Assembly (NCBI GenBank): GCA_009741485.1
Contig: CM019215.1
Location: 74,281,735 to 74,345,734 of the forward strand
Source: Malurus cyaneus samueli
Taxonomy: Eukaryota; Chordata; Aves; Passeriformes; Maluridae
Reading direction: 5' to 3'
DNA: 64,000 nt
Positions 30,501 through 45,500 of the stretch are shown one piece after another. Made by a program: the position numbers and the translations under genes. Under the pieces are notes generated by a model. The model was not told the origin of the DNA and ran no database searches. It saw only the letters and a program-made list of their open reading frames with translations. Each line of letters begins with the position of its first letter. The first letter of the stretch is position 1.

Positions 30501-33500
30501 AAGTCTTCTACTCTACCAAAACAGTCAAAGCAGGAGACTCAATAAATGAATGTGAAAATGCTTTTTGCATTTATATTCAACCTGTCACCCAGCTTACTTT
30601 ATGAGCAAGGGCATCCCAAGGACATTTTTAAGACTACAGAACATTTAAGAGCTACGAGGCAGTACATTGCTACACTGCACCAGTGCTTAAACATTTCAAC
30701 TAAATCAACACTCTTGATTTAGATCCATCCACAAAGATGCTGTGGTCATTTTTCAGGTCCTGCTTGACTATATTCTGCAAACAGAAGAGCCGGAACTAAC
30801 TCCTCACTGCTTTGCTGGGGAAAAGATGCTCAGACGATTCTGACTGTCATGCTGAGATTTCATGTTTTCATCAACAACAATAAAATCACAATTGTAGGGC
30901 TATTTAATGTACACTTCATTAGTTGTTGCCCCTGTACTCTTGCATTTCACAGTAATCTTTTTGATGGGTTTGTACAGACTAAATGCTATGCCTGAGTAAA
31001 TACACAACAGCCTCTTTGTGATCCTTTTTAAAGGTATCCGTAATTTCTTGCAAAGCAAGGCAGGATTTACTACCCCTCTCATATGAACCCAGAGGAATGC
31101 TAGCTACTCAAAATGACTGTTATTTCTTACATACCAGGTACAATTTCATGGAATAGGAATGGATTGTTAAAGGCACAGGCTTGAACACCGGAGATACCAA
31201 AGTTTTCTAAGGGCATATTTAGAGCTTGGTGATTGCCTGAACTTTGAGCTGAAGCGAGCCCTTGTTGTTTGAATACATTATTCAGGGACTCCATTGAAAT
31301 GCACAGCAAGTCCCACAGGCTGTTTGTCCCAGAGCTGCAGGACCATCCATGTGAGACAGGCAATTAAAAGCATTTGGGAAACAGGGATTTAAGGTTTGAA
31401 GCCTTGCTGTCAGGGGCTCAGCACACTGACAGAAGGTGTGACTCGCAGCACGGACCCCAGCTGGAACTTTTCACGGGCCCTCCTTTCCACCTGTGAGTAA
31501 TCTGCTGCCATTTCAGCGGAGGTCACGCTCACTAAAGCCTCCAGTCCCTGCAGACCAAACCCCAATCTGGCCTCATTCTCCCCACATGGTGACTGGTCAG
31601 CAGGCTTCTTCTGAAGAAAATCAATCAGGCTTCCCAAACCACAGACCTACCATGAAGAAACATGCTGTGAGGTATTAAATGTAATCCTTCCTTACCAACC
31701 CCATGTCAAGACAGTCAACAGCAGCATCACCACTGTTCTTTACAGTTTAAGAAAATGTGTACTGTCATCCATGCCAAAATTTTTAATAACATCTTACAAG
31801 ACTTTTTTGTTATTTGACAATTCACTGGTAGGCTGGCCATATAAATAAATTACTAAATGCTTAAAAGCAGTGAAACAGGTATTATGATGGTTCCTTTAAC
31901 ACAATTTATTCAGATAATGGTGCTTGGTATCCAGCATTTATTCCCAAAAGATAGAAGTTCCACCGGGGATAGACAACTAGGATGGAAATACTTGAGAGAA
32001 CATGTTTAAGATGAATTTCACCTTGCATGGCTGAAGCCTGACGTGGCAGTAACTCCTTGGAGCAATCTGTGTAAGAACCTAACCCGGTGTGTTTCTCCTA
32101 ACTGGTGTGCTGTTACTGCAACTAATCTCACCCCTGAAACCCTCCAAGAGGCCGGTTCTCACTGAAATGCTAACACAGGATCACTGTAGCAATATATCCT
32201 CAAACTGCATAGCAGACAACTTTGATCCACATTATCACACCTCTCCTTGCTTTCCCCAGTGACACAAAATTGAGCAGCCTTTTTTCAGACTACAGCTCCA
32301 TGCAGGAGAAGAGAGGATAGGGTTATTGCCTCCTCTTCTCCATTGCACATCAAGTAGAAAGGAGATGGAAGAACCTCACTTCCAGCTCACAGGTGGAGGG
32401 AGCTAACTTTGCACTCCACAGGGGGACAAGGGACATCAACTCATAGAGTACAGGAAGAGTAAGAAGAGGATTCTGAATCCAAATCTCACTTTATTTCCAG
32501 CTTAAATCCTGGGCACCCACCTGCTGCTTCTCCAGAATTCATCTGGATGAATTATTTTATTTGGTCCTTATTTTTTAGGACCTCATGCTCAAATTACATC
32601 TTGATATTCTTCTATTTTGAGGCATTACTTTAAAGAGAATACATTGCTAAAGAGAATACTCAGCTATTTCAGAAGTCAGTTTAGCGATTTGTGGGCTAAC
32701 CTGTGCTGTTCTGCTGCATGGCATAACCACCATGAATCACACCTCTGCAAACTACAACATTTAGTACAATAAAAGTGTCAATTGTCTTCAGTTGATTTAA
32801 ATGTGGAGCACCCTGTTTGTTACATGGCCTCAAGGGCCAGTGACTTCATAGCTAAAAAAATCAAAATCGGATTCAAGAAACATTAAAAAGTTAGCAATAG
32901 ATCACACCCCTTTTTCAATACTGAGGCCACCAGCTGCTTCTCTAACTCATTTTGCCCCTGAACGCAGCTCATTCTCTCCATATAAGATGCCTACAAAGCA
33001 CAAGGCTGACGTAATGCTCAGACTTTCCGTGCTTTCTCAAGCAAGGAAACATTTCAGAGCCTTTCCTCTGCTGAAAAAAGTATGTGGTTTTATAAAATTA
33101 TCTTCTAACTAGCCCTTTCTCCTCTCCTTCCTGTACCGAGCCTGTTGTTCGAAAGCCATAATGGGAGATCAGCCAGCATTAAATCACAGCCAATATCTCA
33201 TATGTGCAAATGAGCAACGCCACAAAATATTCAGCCAAGCAGCTTTGTGTTGCTAGGACACCGGAGGTCGGGCAGCCCTGAAAGGGCAGATTATTCCCAC
33301 CCCGGCACAGGGTTCCATTCACAGCTGCCTCTGGGCTCTGCTACCCAGCCTTCCCAGAGCATCCCTGCCTCCCAACTCCCTGAACTGGCCCTTGCCACAG
33401 TGCAAGGCCCTCTGCACCAAAAATGCCCCAGCAGACTTGCAGTGTGTGGTCTGGAGATCTCCTTAAGAATCAGGAACCTGTAACACTGCATTTAATATCC

Positions 33501-36500
33501 TTTTTAAAGTCTGTAGAGGGAAAATTCAAGTTTACAGAGGTGATGGAGATCCCCGTGAGCAGCATGGATGTCTACCTAAATGACAGCAAGAACTGTATGA
33601 TGGCCCACATGAATTGCCCAGCTCAATCCCATGTAATTGCTGTGCTAATTACAACTACATGTTATATCTCAGTACATTGCAGAGAGTGTCAGTCTAATTT
33701 TGGCATTTTACTTACAATTTGGTCCTTTGAGCTGTGTTCATGTATTCCTATACATTTTTGCATTATATACTTAGGACTTGTTTTGCAGATCTGCAAGAGA
33801 TCAAGACTAGTGAAATCTGTATATGTGTGTATTTGTAGGGCAGGAGCAGAAAAGGCAGGCAGCTGTTTGTTCTTGTGTACATTAATTTCATAGAAAAAGG
33901 AAATAAATATGTTCTCTTTGGATGGCTTTGTTCTAACACAGCAGTCCTGTCCCATCTTCCCACTGGGAGTTGGAATGTCTCCTCCTTGAATTCTTTGATG
34001 TTTCTGAGAACCACATCAAAATCAAATTACATATTTCTGGTATTTCTGAAATTTCCAGTGTAAGTCAAACAAAAAAAACCATTTACTGATTTCTTAATAT
34101 TTTGTATAAATATGAGATGGAGGAGCTGCATGGATCACAGCCCCCTGTGCTGCCAGAGGCCACACACAGGTGAGTCAACATCACCTTGGCCAGAACAGCA
34201 GGAAGTTCCTGTGTTTTCTGCACTGATATAAATTGCATTCAGTAGAGAAAGAAACCCATCGCTGTCATCTCACTGCAATAGATTATGCATTGATGAGCAT
34301 TAATATAACTTGGTTTTTGTTCCAATTTCTATACAATAGTGAATGATTAACTATTGAGTAAACTCCCTTTGCTTTATTAGCATGGTGCAGTGTTATCCAA
34401 AATGAATGGCAATAAATCTCCTCAGCATCAATATGTTTATCAAATTATTAACTGTTTTATCTACACATACACTTCTAAAGAGCAGAAGAAAGAATGAATT
34501 ATAAAAGATGGTAACAGTATGTCAGGATCTAACTAATTTAACATTCAACTGCCTTCTGAGTGATTTAATTGTGACACCACTGCTCATCTCCTCCAAGCCT
34601 GCAGAATTCACAGCCAGGGATGCAGGTCAACAGCCCTTTGTTTCAGTGAGGTTTAGATCCATCTTCACTTGGTTACATGACCCACACACTCGGTTGGCTC
34701 CATCCATCTCTAGAGATGATCATGTGGAGGAAAGCCCTGCCCTTACTTATGGCCCTACAATCTGTTGCATCATATTCAAATAAGAATATGGCTCTTCTTG
34801 CCCTGGAAATGGATTATTTTTCTATCCCTCTTCGATATTTTCTGATCATGGTGGAAACTGTTGAGACTCCATGAATGGTTAAGCACATTTTCACTGCAGC
34901 CTCACCAGCACCGTCTCCTGGGACCGGCCAGCTGCATGGAACACACACCACATGAATGTCACAAGGCTTGTCTTCTCTGCACAGATGATTTGTGACTTTG
35001 GGCAGGGCATGCATTGTAAGGGAGCTGCACAAATGTCTCTCCTCTTCACAGCTGTGTGACAAGAGGTTTTGTGGCTCCATGTGCTGTGTTACATGCTGGC
35101 CAAAGGAGCATCAAACCAGCAATAACTTCAGCAAAGCATTTACATGTGTGCTTAGGGCTCATTGGGGCCGATGGGATGTACTTGTCCTTTGAGTTGTGCC
35201 ATGTTGGGCATGCCAGGGGTCACAGGGAAATGGCAATTTCAGACAGCTGAAAGGCCATTTCTTCCCTGAGAAATTCCTAGGCTGGCTTAAGTATATGACC
35301 CAACATAACCCTTAATGTTTGACTCAGAAGGAGACACTAGAGATAAAATCAGCTTTCCTAAATGCAATTTTGTTTGACATATGAATTGTTTGCCTACATT
35401 AAACACTTCCTTGAAGCTAATTTAAGTGCTATACCACTTCTAACAAAAATAATAATTTCTCCCTTTGAAATACTACTTTTAACTGATGAGGCTGGTCACT
35501 GTTTCTTTTTGGCTAAATATGCACAAATGTGTGTTTGGCAAGCTGCAGATGGACATACTTATCATCATGCTGAATCTGGGACAGTTGTTCATATAAGAAA
35601 GCCAGCATCACAGCTGATTTGGAATTTATCTGACTTTCTGAAAATGGATGTCTTCTCTCAACCCACCTACTTAATCTTTGCTTCACTAATAAAAATTTGG
35701 AGGCCCCTCCAAAGCCCCTACTTACCACACACTTTAATATTTCTAGATCTACAGAGAGCAAGTTTCAAAAATGCCATCACTGATCTCATCATGCCAACAG
35801 TGGAAATAGAACATAGCACTATGAGTTTGATGACAGACTTGCGTTCTCTACACCAGATATTGTATAATGCTTACAGGTGTGTGCCACAATCCAAGGTGGC
35901 TGCCAAAACAAAAAACTTCCCAGTGTCCCAAATTATTTACATGGTGCTGAGGGTTTCTTGACAACCAGCAGCTTCACACACCTGAACAGTGTGCACGCTT
36001 GCCTGGTGCTTGGGACCAAGCAACAAAACAAATATTGCCTACAAAGCCTGGGGAATTATGGTGCTATCACCTCCTCAGCAAAGCTCTCTGTTGCCTGAAC
36101 AGGGAATACACATCAGGAATGTGGAGAGGAGACAAACCAACAAGAGCAACCTCAAACCTGATCATATTTCAGCCAAAAACTTCCTGTAGTTTTACACTGA
36201 CCGCCCCTGCAGCTCAGATGATGTCCTCAAACACAGACTTTACAGCTACTGCATACCACTTCATACAACTGAAACCACAACCTGACTTCTAATGACAGTG
36301 TTAGGAACAGACCTGCCTTGCTTCTGAGGTTTATGAATTGTCTAAACCCATCAGAAACAATAAATTCTGAGTGTAAGACTACAAAGATAAATCACTTTGG
36401 TGTGCTTTCATGTTTAATGTTTCCTCTGATGAGGTGACACCAGATGTTCCAAAGTGTGCTTAGTCCTTACAAATGCATCGTAGTGAGGCTTCCCCCCTGA

Positions 36501-39500
36501 AGTCTTTGCTGCATCCTGTGACTAAATTAAGAAAAGCATATATATGTATGTACATAAACAGATAAATACAGACAAAGAGAAAAAGGGTTAGTAACTGATC
36601 TGAGTTCTACTCTTATCCAATATTAACTTCTTCTCTTGATCTGGATTTTGTGCTCTGAGGGTAGCTCTGTCAAAGATCTGTGAATAGTTGGGACAGCACT
36701 CTTAACTTTCAGAGTTGTTATGCTTTCATTTATGTTACAGGTTGCAACTTTTTAAATAAGTCAACAAATGAGAAACAAAACAAATCTTTTTTGAAACTAA
36801 GCAGACTTAGCAAAAGAAATAGTGAATACATATTACCAATGTGCACACAACAAAACCAGCTACATTTTGACCCACCACTGCTACTGCTTGGGGCTTAAAA
36901 GGACATATTTTTAACATCAGTGAGAGAACAACTACATGTAATGGGAACCCTGGCTCCTGGTTCCATAGGCACTTTATCAGATTGTATATACTCCATCTAG
37001 ATTTGCAAGGCAAATCTAGGGCTGCATTTCTTGAGACCAGAATAAAACTCCCATAGACTTCAGTGATGCAGGATTAAACCCATTCTCTTCACAACAGGTT
37101 CTCTCAAGCAATTTTATCCTAATTTTCTACCCTGTGGCTGATTTGCAATATTTGCAGAGACACAAACTTTGAGTGGGAAAGCAAGGCAAAATGTGCAGAT
37201 CCCAGAAGCAAAGACAGCAGTGAACAGAGCTATTTTACCTGCAGTGTTGGAGGGTTTCACTGGGGGCAGAAGGAAGAACTGACACAGCAAAGAAAGTCAA
37301 GATATACCAACTGCTATGTTGTCCTTTCCATTACTACTGCAATTAATTTTTTTCCAGGCATATTACATTTCCTCTATTTCTATGGCAAAAATTTACAGTT
37401 TCAAATGTGCCTCATCAAGTTTCTCCAGTAAAAATACGAAATTAATTTAGACTTCTGGGTTCTGAAGAAATCTTGCTGGACTCCCCGCACCCCGAACACA
37501 CATCACCAGGATTGCTTTCTTACATTGTCATGAATGCAAAAATATAGTCATGCCTTTATGCCTTAACAATGACAGGAATACTACAATCCTAAATTTTACA
37601 CAACTGGTTTTCCTGAATCTACACTATAGACTAAACAACAGAAAAGCAGCCCATCACAACACAGGTTTTCCCCCTCTGCTTACACAGCTCTACTTCTGCC
37701 GACTTTTTCCCAGCACTGTGAACAATCTCCCCTTTAACTTTCAAACAAAGTGTGATTTATTAAACCAGACTGCTTGGCAGCAAAGCTCTCCTGGTGCTCG
37801 ACAATATGATTATACCAGTAAATTTAGTTCTTTTTTTTTCATAAACTTGATTCTGCATGCATTTACCCTCTTTAAAGGAAAATACAAACCCAGAAACATT
37901 TCCAGTACAGCTCGCTCAGCCAAACTCCAGGCACTTTCTATTCTTTTTCTACAAGTCCACTGCAGCTTCAAGTGTGCAAGATTAAAATAAATTTAAAACC
38001 TGCATGAATTAAAACCCTTACCTTTTAAGATGTTTTCCCCCCTCAGCGTTCGTCCATTGTGAAAAATTGAATCTTTAGCAGTTGCAGCTATGCACACACA
38101 TAGACACACACAGAACAGAGCTTTCTTCAGCTCACTGGTATTTCAAGTCTTTCATGTGATATCTTTGGCTGTACTTGCTTAATTCATTCCTGCTGCTACT
38201 CAAAGGAAGTCAAGCCTAGCGAGGGCTGGCTCTACAGCAATCACTGAAGATTTTCCTGACTAACAGGAGACAAGGGCTAATCTCACCTTATAGGCAGCAA
38301 GAATGTAAATACATTTCACAGCCAACAAATTCCTAAACCTTAAGAGATAAAATGCACAAAATGCCCTAAGACACAGTTTAGCAAGAAAGGGGCTTGTGAA
38401 CTTTAAAGTTTTTGCTAAAGAACAATACTCTGTACCCCAGCGATGCTTTTGGAGCTCTAAGGATGTCTATTTATCACGAACTGTGCATGTTCACTTGGAG
38501 TAGTTACCATGAGAACACAGCAAACAGGATTTGAATGTAAATTGCCATCTAGAGATGGGGGGACTTTTTTTTTGTAGTAGTTAAAGAAGAAAACTTCCAG
38601 AGCTTGAAGTACACACTTTTTCAGTGCATACATTTGCATGACAATGTTTGCAATTCAAATGCTTGGTAGAGCGCACAAGAAGGAAAAAAAGCCAAGTTCT
38701 TTGCTGGTATTTATAAAACGCAAGTACTTCAAGACTTGGGATCAGCAGTTGCAGTTCCATGAATGCCTATCCTTGCCACACAGTCACATATAAAGGAAGT
38801 AATAAGCCACAAGAAAATCCATCAGGTGGCACAACATGCAGAATTATTCTAGTGCCTGAAGTCAGCTGCAGGCTGTAAGATCCTCTGCTGCCGGTAGATC
38901 AATTGCTACAGCAGTCAAAATCTTTCTCACTTCTGAACTACAGAGAAAGCATTGTACATTAAAAATATCCCACCCCCTGGCATTTTATTTTTCCACAGAA
39001 CTTTTCTGGTACTTTGCTATGTGGGCCACCTCCTTCCAAGTCCCTCCCGATGTGTCTCCCCATGCATCCCTCCATCCTTCTTACATACTGCCACGGCTAC
39101 TCTCCAAGATCCAAAAATTGCTCCTACCCCTTGTGGACAGACTCCTAACAAATGGTACGTGCAGCAAAACACGCAGGCAATTGTTTGCCTGGAGTTGGAT
39201 GCAACATTTACAGCAGAGCATCTGCTCCCTCCCCTGCAGCATCCCATCTCTATCCCCTGCCTTAAACAGCTCAATTTTAAACTCCTTAACCATGGTCACT
39301 GAAAGACAAACCCTAAGAGACTTAGCAAAGGAATGCCTCGTCAGCCCTGCTTAGCAAACAACAAACCTTGATGAAGAAGAAGAACATGCCTGTCTGGGTG
39401 ACTGCCCGGAGAGTGGAATGACCTATTTCAGCCCAGCAAGATGGGACACTGAAATGGGGACAAAGGGACAACCCAGTGGCTCCCAGGCAGCGTAACTGTG

Positions 39501-42500
39501 AGGCTGCACCACAGCAGCCATGGGAGTGATCTTTCAGAGAGGACATGGAAGAGAGGCACGGCTCACATGTAGCACAAACACCTTGTGTTTGCACGACTCA
39601 TCTTGTTCTTTCAGCCAAGGATTCAGATTCACACGGAACGTTGCTGCCAGCGTTCTGCGAGCAGGAGCGATTGCCTTCCTCACACCCACTCTCCTTATCA
39701 CTCTTACCTAAGGAACGAGTCTTCCAGCGCCTGACCTAATTACTCAAGTGATGTGACGGAAAATGATGCAGCTGGGACATACTCCACAAGTCTTGATTTG
39801 AAGCTATGTAATTCTGCAAAACCCAAAGCGACAAGATCCAGGTAGCTGAATTAAATGGTGCTGGCCAGGCACCATGCCACACCTTCCGACTGCGCCTTCC
39901 TGGTTATGAATAATAAACCCTTATGAGCCCTTAGTTAAAGGGCTAAGCATAAGTAGTTTAAGTAGTTTGCAATTGGCCTCCTGCACTTGTTGACCTGTGA
40001 GATCAGGCCAACATGCTGCATATTTGGTAAATGGTTGCTCTCCTTCCAGATGATGAGCCTGACTCAAGCTGGCTGAGCAAGACCAATCTGTGCTCAGAGC
40101 CTGTGGCTCTGTTTCCTCCAGAAGCAATGACAGCAGTAATTGGCAGGCAGAACGCCTTCTAAAACCAAGAATTTATTGAGGACAACTGAGATTAAAGAGA
40201 GGTTTTTAAAATGGGCAGTAAGGATCTCTAATATATGAGCTGCTTATACAGCTGTAAATGAAAACTGCTAGACCCTAACTTTCTACAGAGCACACCACAC
40301 ACACCCGGCAGCTGCACCTGGGCTATATAATCTATTCCCTTTACTTTCAAAGTTTGACAGTAACTATTAACATGACCAGGCCATCTATTACCTTTTTCTT
40401 ATGGACAGCAAGTCAAATTTACCCTGTGATCTGCTGGCTGCCAGTACCACAGCAGCTTTGCTGCAGAAAAGCTACCCCAGGGCTCGGCAACTGAGCAAAC
40501 CATAGACACCTCCATTTAGGGCCTAACACTTTTTAGGTTTTAACTGCTGGGCTCAGCATCTTTAACAACTCACAAAGGCATCTGTTTCCAGTAAGGAGAC
40601 CCAGAGTCTGCTGAATATTAGTGTATAAAGCACAGGCTTGGTATACAACTCCAGTCGGGTAAGTTGCATAAGTTATCCAGATGCTTAGCAATCCTGTGCT
40701 TCAGGTACAGTAGAATATCCTTGAAGCTGAGAGTTTCTCTCCCTGAATCTTTCAAGGTTCTCAAAGCAGTACCATTAGACTTGCACTCTCCTTATCCATA
40801 TTTCTGCAAAAAAAAAAAATCACCCTAGAAGGAGGAGTATGAGAATACCGCAATTCCAGCTTGACAACCATCTCACCTACTGTGTTCCCTGCACTTGTAC
40901 CCACTCCACACCCTGCACACAATCACCCTTGCAGATGGGGTCAACCTCTGTTATCACTGTTCCTTTGCATTCCTGAGCTGCACTTCTACCTGGTGTTTAG
41001 GTCGGTATCATGCCATACTTACATTTGTAATGATTCAGAGCTATTCTAAGAACACAACTTTAATTCAGGCGCCAAGCAAAATAGGTTTGTATCTTATTTC
41101 ATATTAGAGGACAAACTGCTTGCTATTCCAGGGTGTGTCATGGCCATTAATGACCTATGCCTCAGAGTACACTGCAGGTGCCAATAGCCATACCTTGATC
41201 CCTTCAAATGGCTCTGTTCCCAGCAGCAATGACAGCAATCTTATTGCCTTGATACTAATATTCCCAGAACGAATATGGAGCATGATAGGACTCTAAGCAG
41301 CAGCAGACCTCACAGAATTTATCAGAGACTTTTTTTCTACAGTCTTCCTTTGAATTGTGAAGTTACTACCAGTTTCATTTTTCCTGTTGATCCCTGTAGC
41401 CCCTACCCTGCAGTAAGTTTACCATATAGGTTTAATTTTGTCTCACTTATTTACCCGACCTAATTAAATTCTAAGATTAAAAAAAAAGATCATGTAAAAA
41501 CCTGAATAGAAACAGAATTGCCCTTTTAGAGATCACAAGCTCTGAGAGAAGACAGCTTTTATCTTGACAGTGACAAGATCATCACTACCATGAAGAAATG
41601 AGACAGACAATAAACGAGTGGACAGGAAGGTGAGTACGGACCCTGCAATCCTGTTGCCTGGTGGCACACACCCACACAAGCTTTCTATAAAAATAATTTA
41701 AAAAGGGAAATTCTTGTCTACATCAGATACTTTATGAGAACTCTAATTAAGGCAGGATTTTGTCTATCAGGACCAAACTGGCCTTAGATCTGTAACCAAA
41801 CAGAAGTGGATGCAGCGATCTATGTGCATGAGAGAACAGCCACGTCTGAACCTGTTGAGGTCTCAGGAATGGGGAATTACAAAAACAAGCTGTAGTAACT
41901 GAAGTTTTGAGAGACCACCACAGCTGAGGCCCTGCAGGTGCTGGAGGTGGGGCCACTCGCTGTGATTATAGCAGTACTGTGCCATGGGAGATTGTGTCAA
42001 TATTTTTCCAAGAAAAATCCTAAATTAGAAAGGGAACTTGAGAAAGCACTTGAGCCAAGCTGCTCAAGGCTGGCTGCTTCTGGGCAACAGGAAAATTTCT
42101 TCCCCTTAAATAAACTTGAATAGGAAGTTTAGATCTTAAATTTACTCTGATCTGCCTCCTGAATGGCACGAAGGCTTAGCAACTTTATTAATAGCAGCAA
42201 GCTAGAAGAAACATTCCACTGATGACTGCAGCAATGATTACAGCTTGTTTTAAAAACAGTCTTCTTTTTGTTGTTGGTTTGGGTTTGTTGTTGTGTTTTT
42301 GATATTTTTTGTGGTGGTGTTCGTATTTTAATTTAAGGTACATGAAGAAAAGGAGACAGGATCAGAAAAAGCAAGGTTGCAGGAAGGAATCATTATCAAA
42401 TAGAACAGGAGACAGGAAAAGAAACATGAAATCAAAAAACAGAGAAAGATGTGCCAAAGTTCACAGTGATGAAATGATACATAGTTCTGCCAGCTGCTGC

Positions 42501-45500
42501 GAAGATAAGGGGAGCTGAGGAGAAAGACACTTCATTAGCAGAAAGCACTCATTAAGCATACCAAGTGGAAAAGTTTCCATGTTATGGATAGTTCAGAACA
42601 GATTGGAAATTGTGAAAACAGATACCCTGATTGTTCGAGGGTCTCCAAAGATTAATGGGTCCTCTGTCCTTCTGTCTGAGGCCTGCTTGCCGAAATGTCT
42701 TGTGACAAAAGGTCACGTACTCCATGCGCTCCCTTTAGGAAATTGCACTAATGAGTGTAGAACCTGCTTTCATATGTAAATGCTCAGTGGTTTACAGCTA
42801 ATGCTGAATTGTTTTTGCTTGCCACTCCAACATATCTAAAAGTTGAACTTTTGAAAAATGAAACAATCAAATAATTACAGTAAATTATCACATCTGTTAC
42901 CAATGTGAATAGGCTTTAATATCTAGAACAACAGAGAAAGTAATTTGCTATACATTCTGCTTTTCAAAGGCTTGAATTTGACTTCTGTTTGCTTAACTTC
43001 ATTCACCTACAGAATTCGAACACGCTTCTTGAGTCCCTCCAGCTCCTCCCCTTCAGATACAAAAGATGTTCACCAATAGTCCCCTGTTTGTACCCAACCC
43101 AGAGAGGAACAAGTAGATGGAGAGGGTGCTCTCAATAACGCAACTTCAGCTCTCTCATTGACAAATCTGTCTGGTCCAGCTCTACTTTAATGCTGTGTAT
43201 TTCAAAAAAGCAAATAAAACACCCCTTTCTTCCACATAATTAGGTATTTGGCAAATACTGTTTAAATACTTTCCGAGTGACATTTATCACTCAGTATCAC
43301 CAGCAGTGCAGGTGGAAAATGGAAAACACAGAAAATGCTCAGTGAGGACCTTTACTTTCTTTCCATCTCAATTACTCTGCTTCAGTGGCTCATCTGAATG
43401 TTTCAAGAATTCTGTTTCTTACCAGCCCTGCACAGTGAGTCACGTATGTGGTGATCCCTGGCAGTCCCTGCACAGCTCACGTGTTGCTGAGCTGTGCTGG
43501 CTCACAGCTGTGCAAACTGAGCCACCTGATTTTCCTTTGTCTAACTGAAGAGAAGCACCGTGCTGTAGGAGAGGATAAACTACAAACTGCTCAATGTGAT
43601 GTGCATCTACAGAGTCCAGAGAAGGCACACAGCTGTTCTTGTGCCTGTTCCAGTACCAGCACTGCTGCACAAGAAGAGACACCAAAAACATCACAAGGTG
43701 GGTGCTAAAAATCGCTGTGTCTGTAGGAGGTAGAGCGGGGGACAGAGAGCAGTGTAGAGCAGGCAAAACTTCCAACAGTGAATCCCAAAAGTGCATTTTG
43801 ATAACACCTCCCTGGCTGAAGAATGCCATGGACAAGCATTATATATGGCTTTACTTCTCATTTTCAGTCAAGTCTTCTACTGAGTCAGTTACAACACAGA
43901 AACTCTGTGACACCTCACTCTTGTTCTTCAAACGGTATTTCTTATTTAGTAAATCCACTGACTCAAGTTAAATTTGCAATCAAATAAAGGAAAATGGAAA
44001 ACAAGTACCAACATTTTTGCGTAAGATTACAGGGAAATTTTAAATGTACATTGAAAGGGATTTGTCTACAGAGATTTTCCAATCTGCTCCTTTATGCACT
44101 CCTGCAGCTAGAAGTGATCCCTTGAGATTGAGGCAGTCTCAAGCTTCTTCTCCTTGCCCAGCTCCTACTTCTGTGAGAACTTTGTTTTAATGGTAGTAAA
44201 ATATATGCACAGATACAATAACACATGCCAAATTTGTCAGGGATGAAGCATTTCAGTGGGAAAAGACTGGAAGAACAAGGAACACAGGAGTGGGAACTCG
44301 GTGTTTTCCTTGCTGTAGAAATGCAACAAGTGCCTGATTATTGCATCAATCAGGGCAAATCCTTGTAACTTTGCTCCTGTGGAGATCAGCCTTACTATTC
44401 AGGTACAAAAGGAGAGATAAGGAAAATGCGTGAGTTACTGAAATTCTTCTACGCCAGTGGCAACAGGCAGGCTTTATAAGGGGCTTCCAGACAGAAACTA
44501 GAGCACAGAAGCAAAAAGCTTTTCAAAACTGCCCTCCTTCCATAATCAGCTAAACACAAGCTCACAAACCCCAGCTACTCGACAAGGCTCCATCATCCAC
44601 ATGGGTTCAGCTGCCTGTTGGCTTCACACCTCAGAGCACCAAACACCTCAAAACACAGAAAGTAGTTCTGATTTGCTTCTAGGCTGCTTCCTCTTGCTAA
44701 GGTGCCCAAAATCTGCATGTCATTTGGCACATCACAAATAGCAGTGCAAAAGTAGAGTTAACAGTCAGCAACAGAAAACATGCAAAGCTGAGGATGTACT
44801 GTCCAGGAAGCATAAAAATCTACAATGAAATACGCACATTTGATTTGTTAGTATCCTGATTGACTAGACAGCATGGAAAAATGAAGCATGTTAATATGCA
44901 TGTTCAGTTAAGTCACCTATCTCTGAGTTGCCCTGTGAAAACCATAAAACAGATGCAGTAGCACCTCTGCCTGTTGTACTTTTCACAAAAGCAGACCATA
45001 CCTCAATAACAGTCTGTTAAAAACAGACGGGCAGGACCCTAGGATATCAGAACCAGGCTAGCAATATTAACTTCTATGACTACTGTACCATTAGCACTTC
45101 ATTTCTAGAGAGCCCTCCAATATATTTTGGCAAATCTTGACACTGCCTTTCATTATCCATAACTCAAAAGACAAATTGGTATCGTAAGCCTTAGTCTCCA
45201 AGCCTGTTTAACAAAAAATTCTGTAACAGAACAAAAAATCCAGCATGTACAATCCTAGGTATCTTCACAAATTGAAAGACTAAGAGTCTGATGACAGACA
45301 TTCACACCAGTTTGCTCCATGCATGTGAATCACTGCCTCTAGTGACTTAAAACAAACTGCAATTTTGGTATTTTTTTCCTAAAAAGGCTCTCACAAAGTT
45401 GTCCCATGAGAAGTCCTGTTTTCTACCTTCAAACTATTCTTAGAGCCAGCGATTTATCAGAGTTGTGAGCAATGACTATTAAAGAGGAACACAGGCCACA

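Noticed and set aside
33423..33893. 156-codon plus-strand open frame
   Set aside because: No domain recognised, Cys-rich without pattern, in intron sequence; most likely chance.
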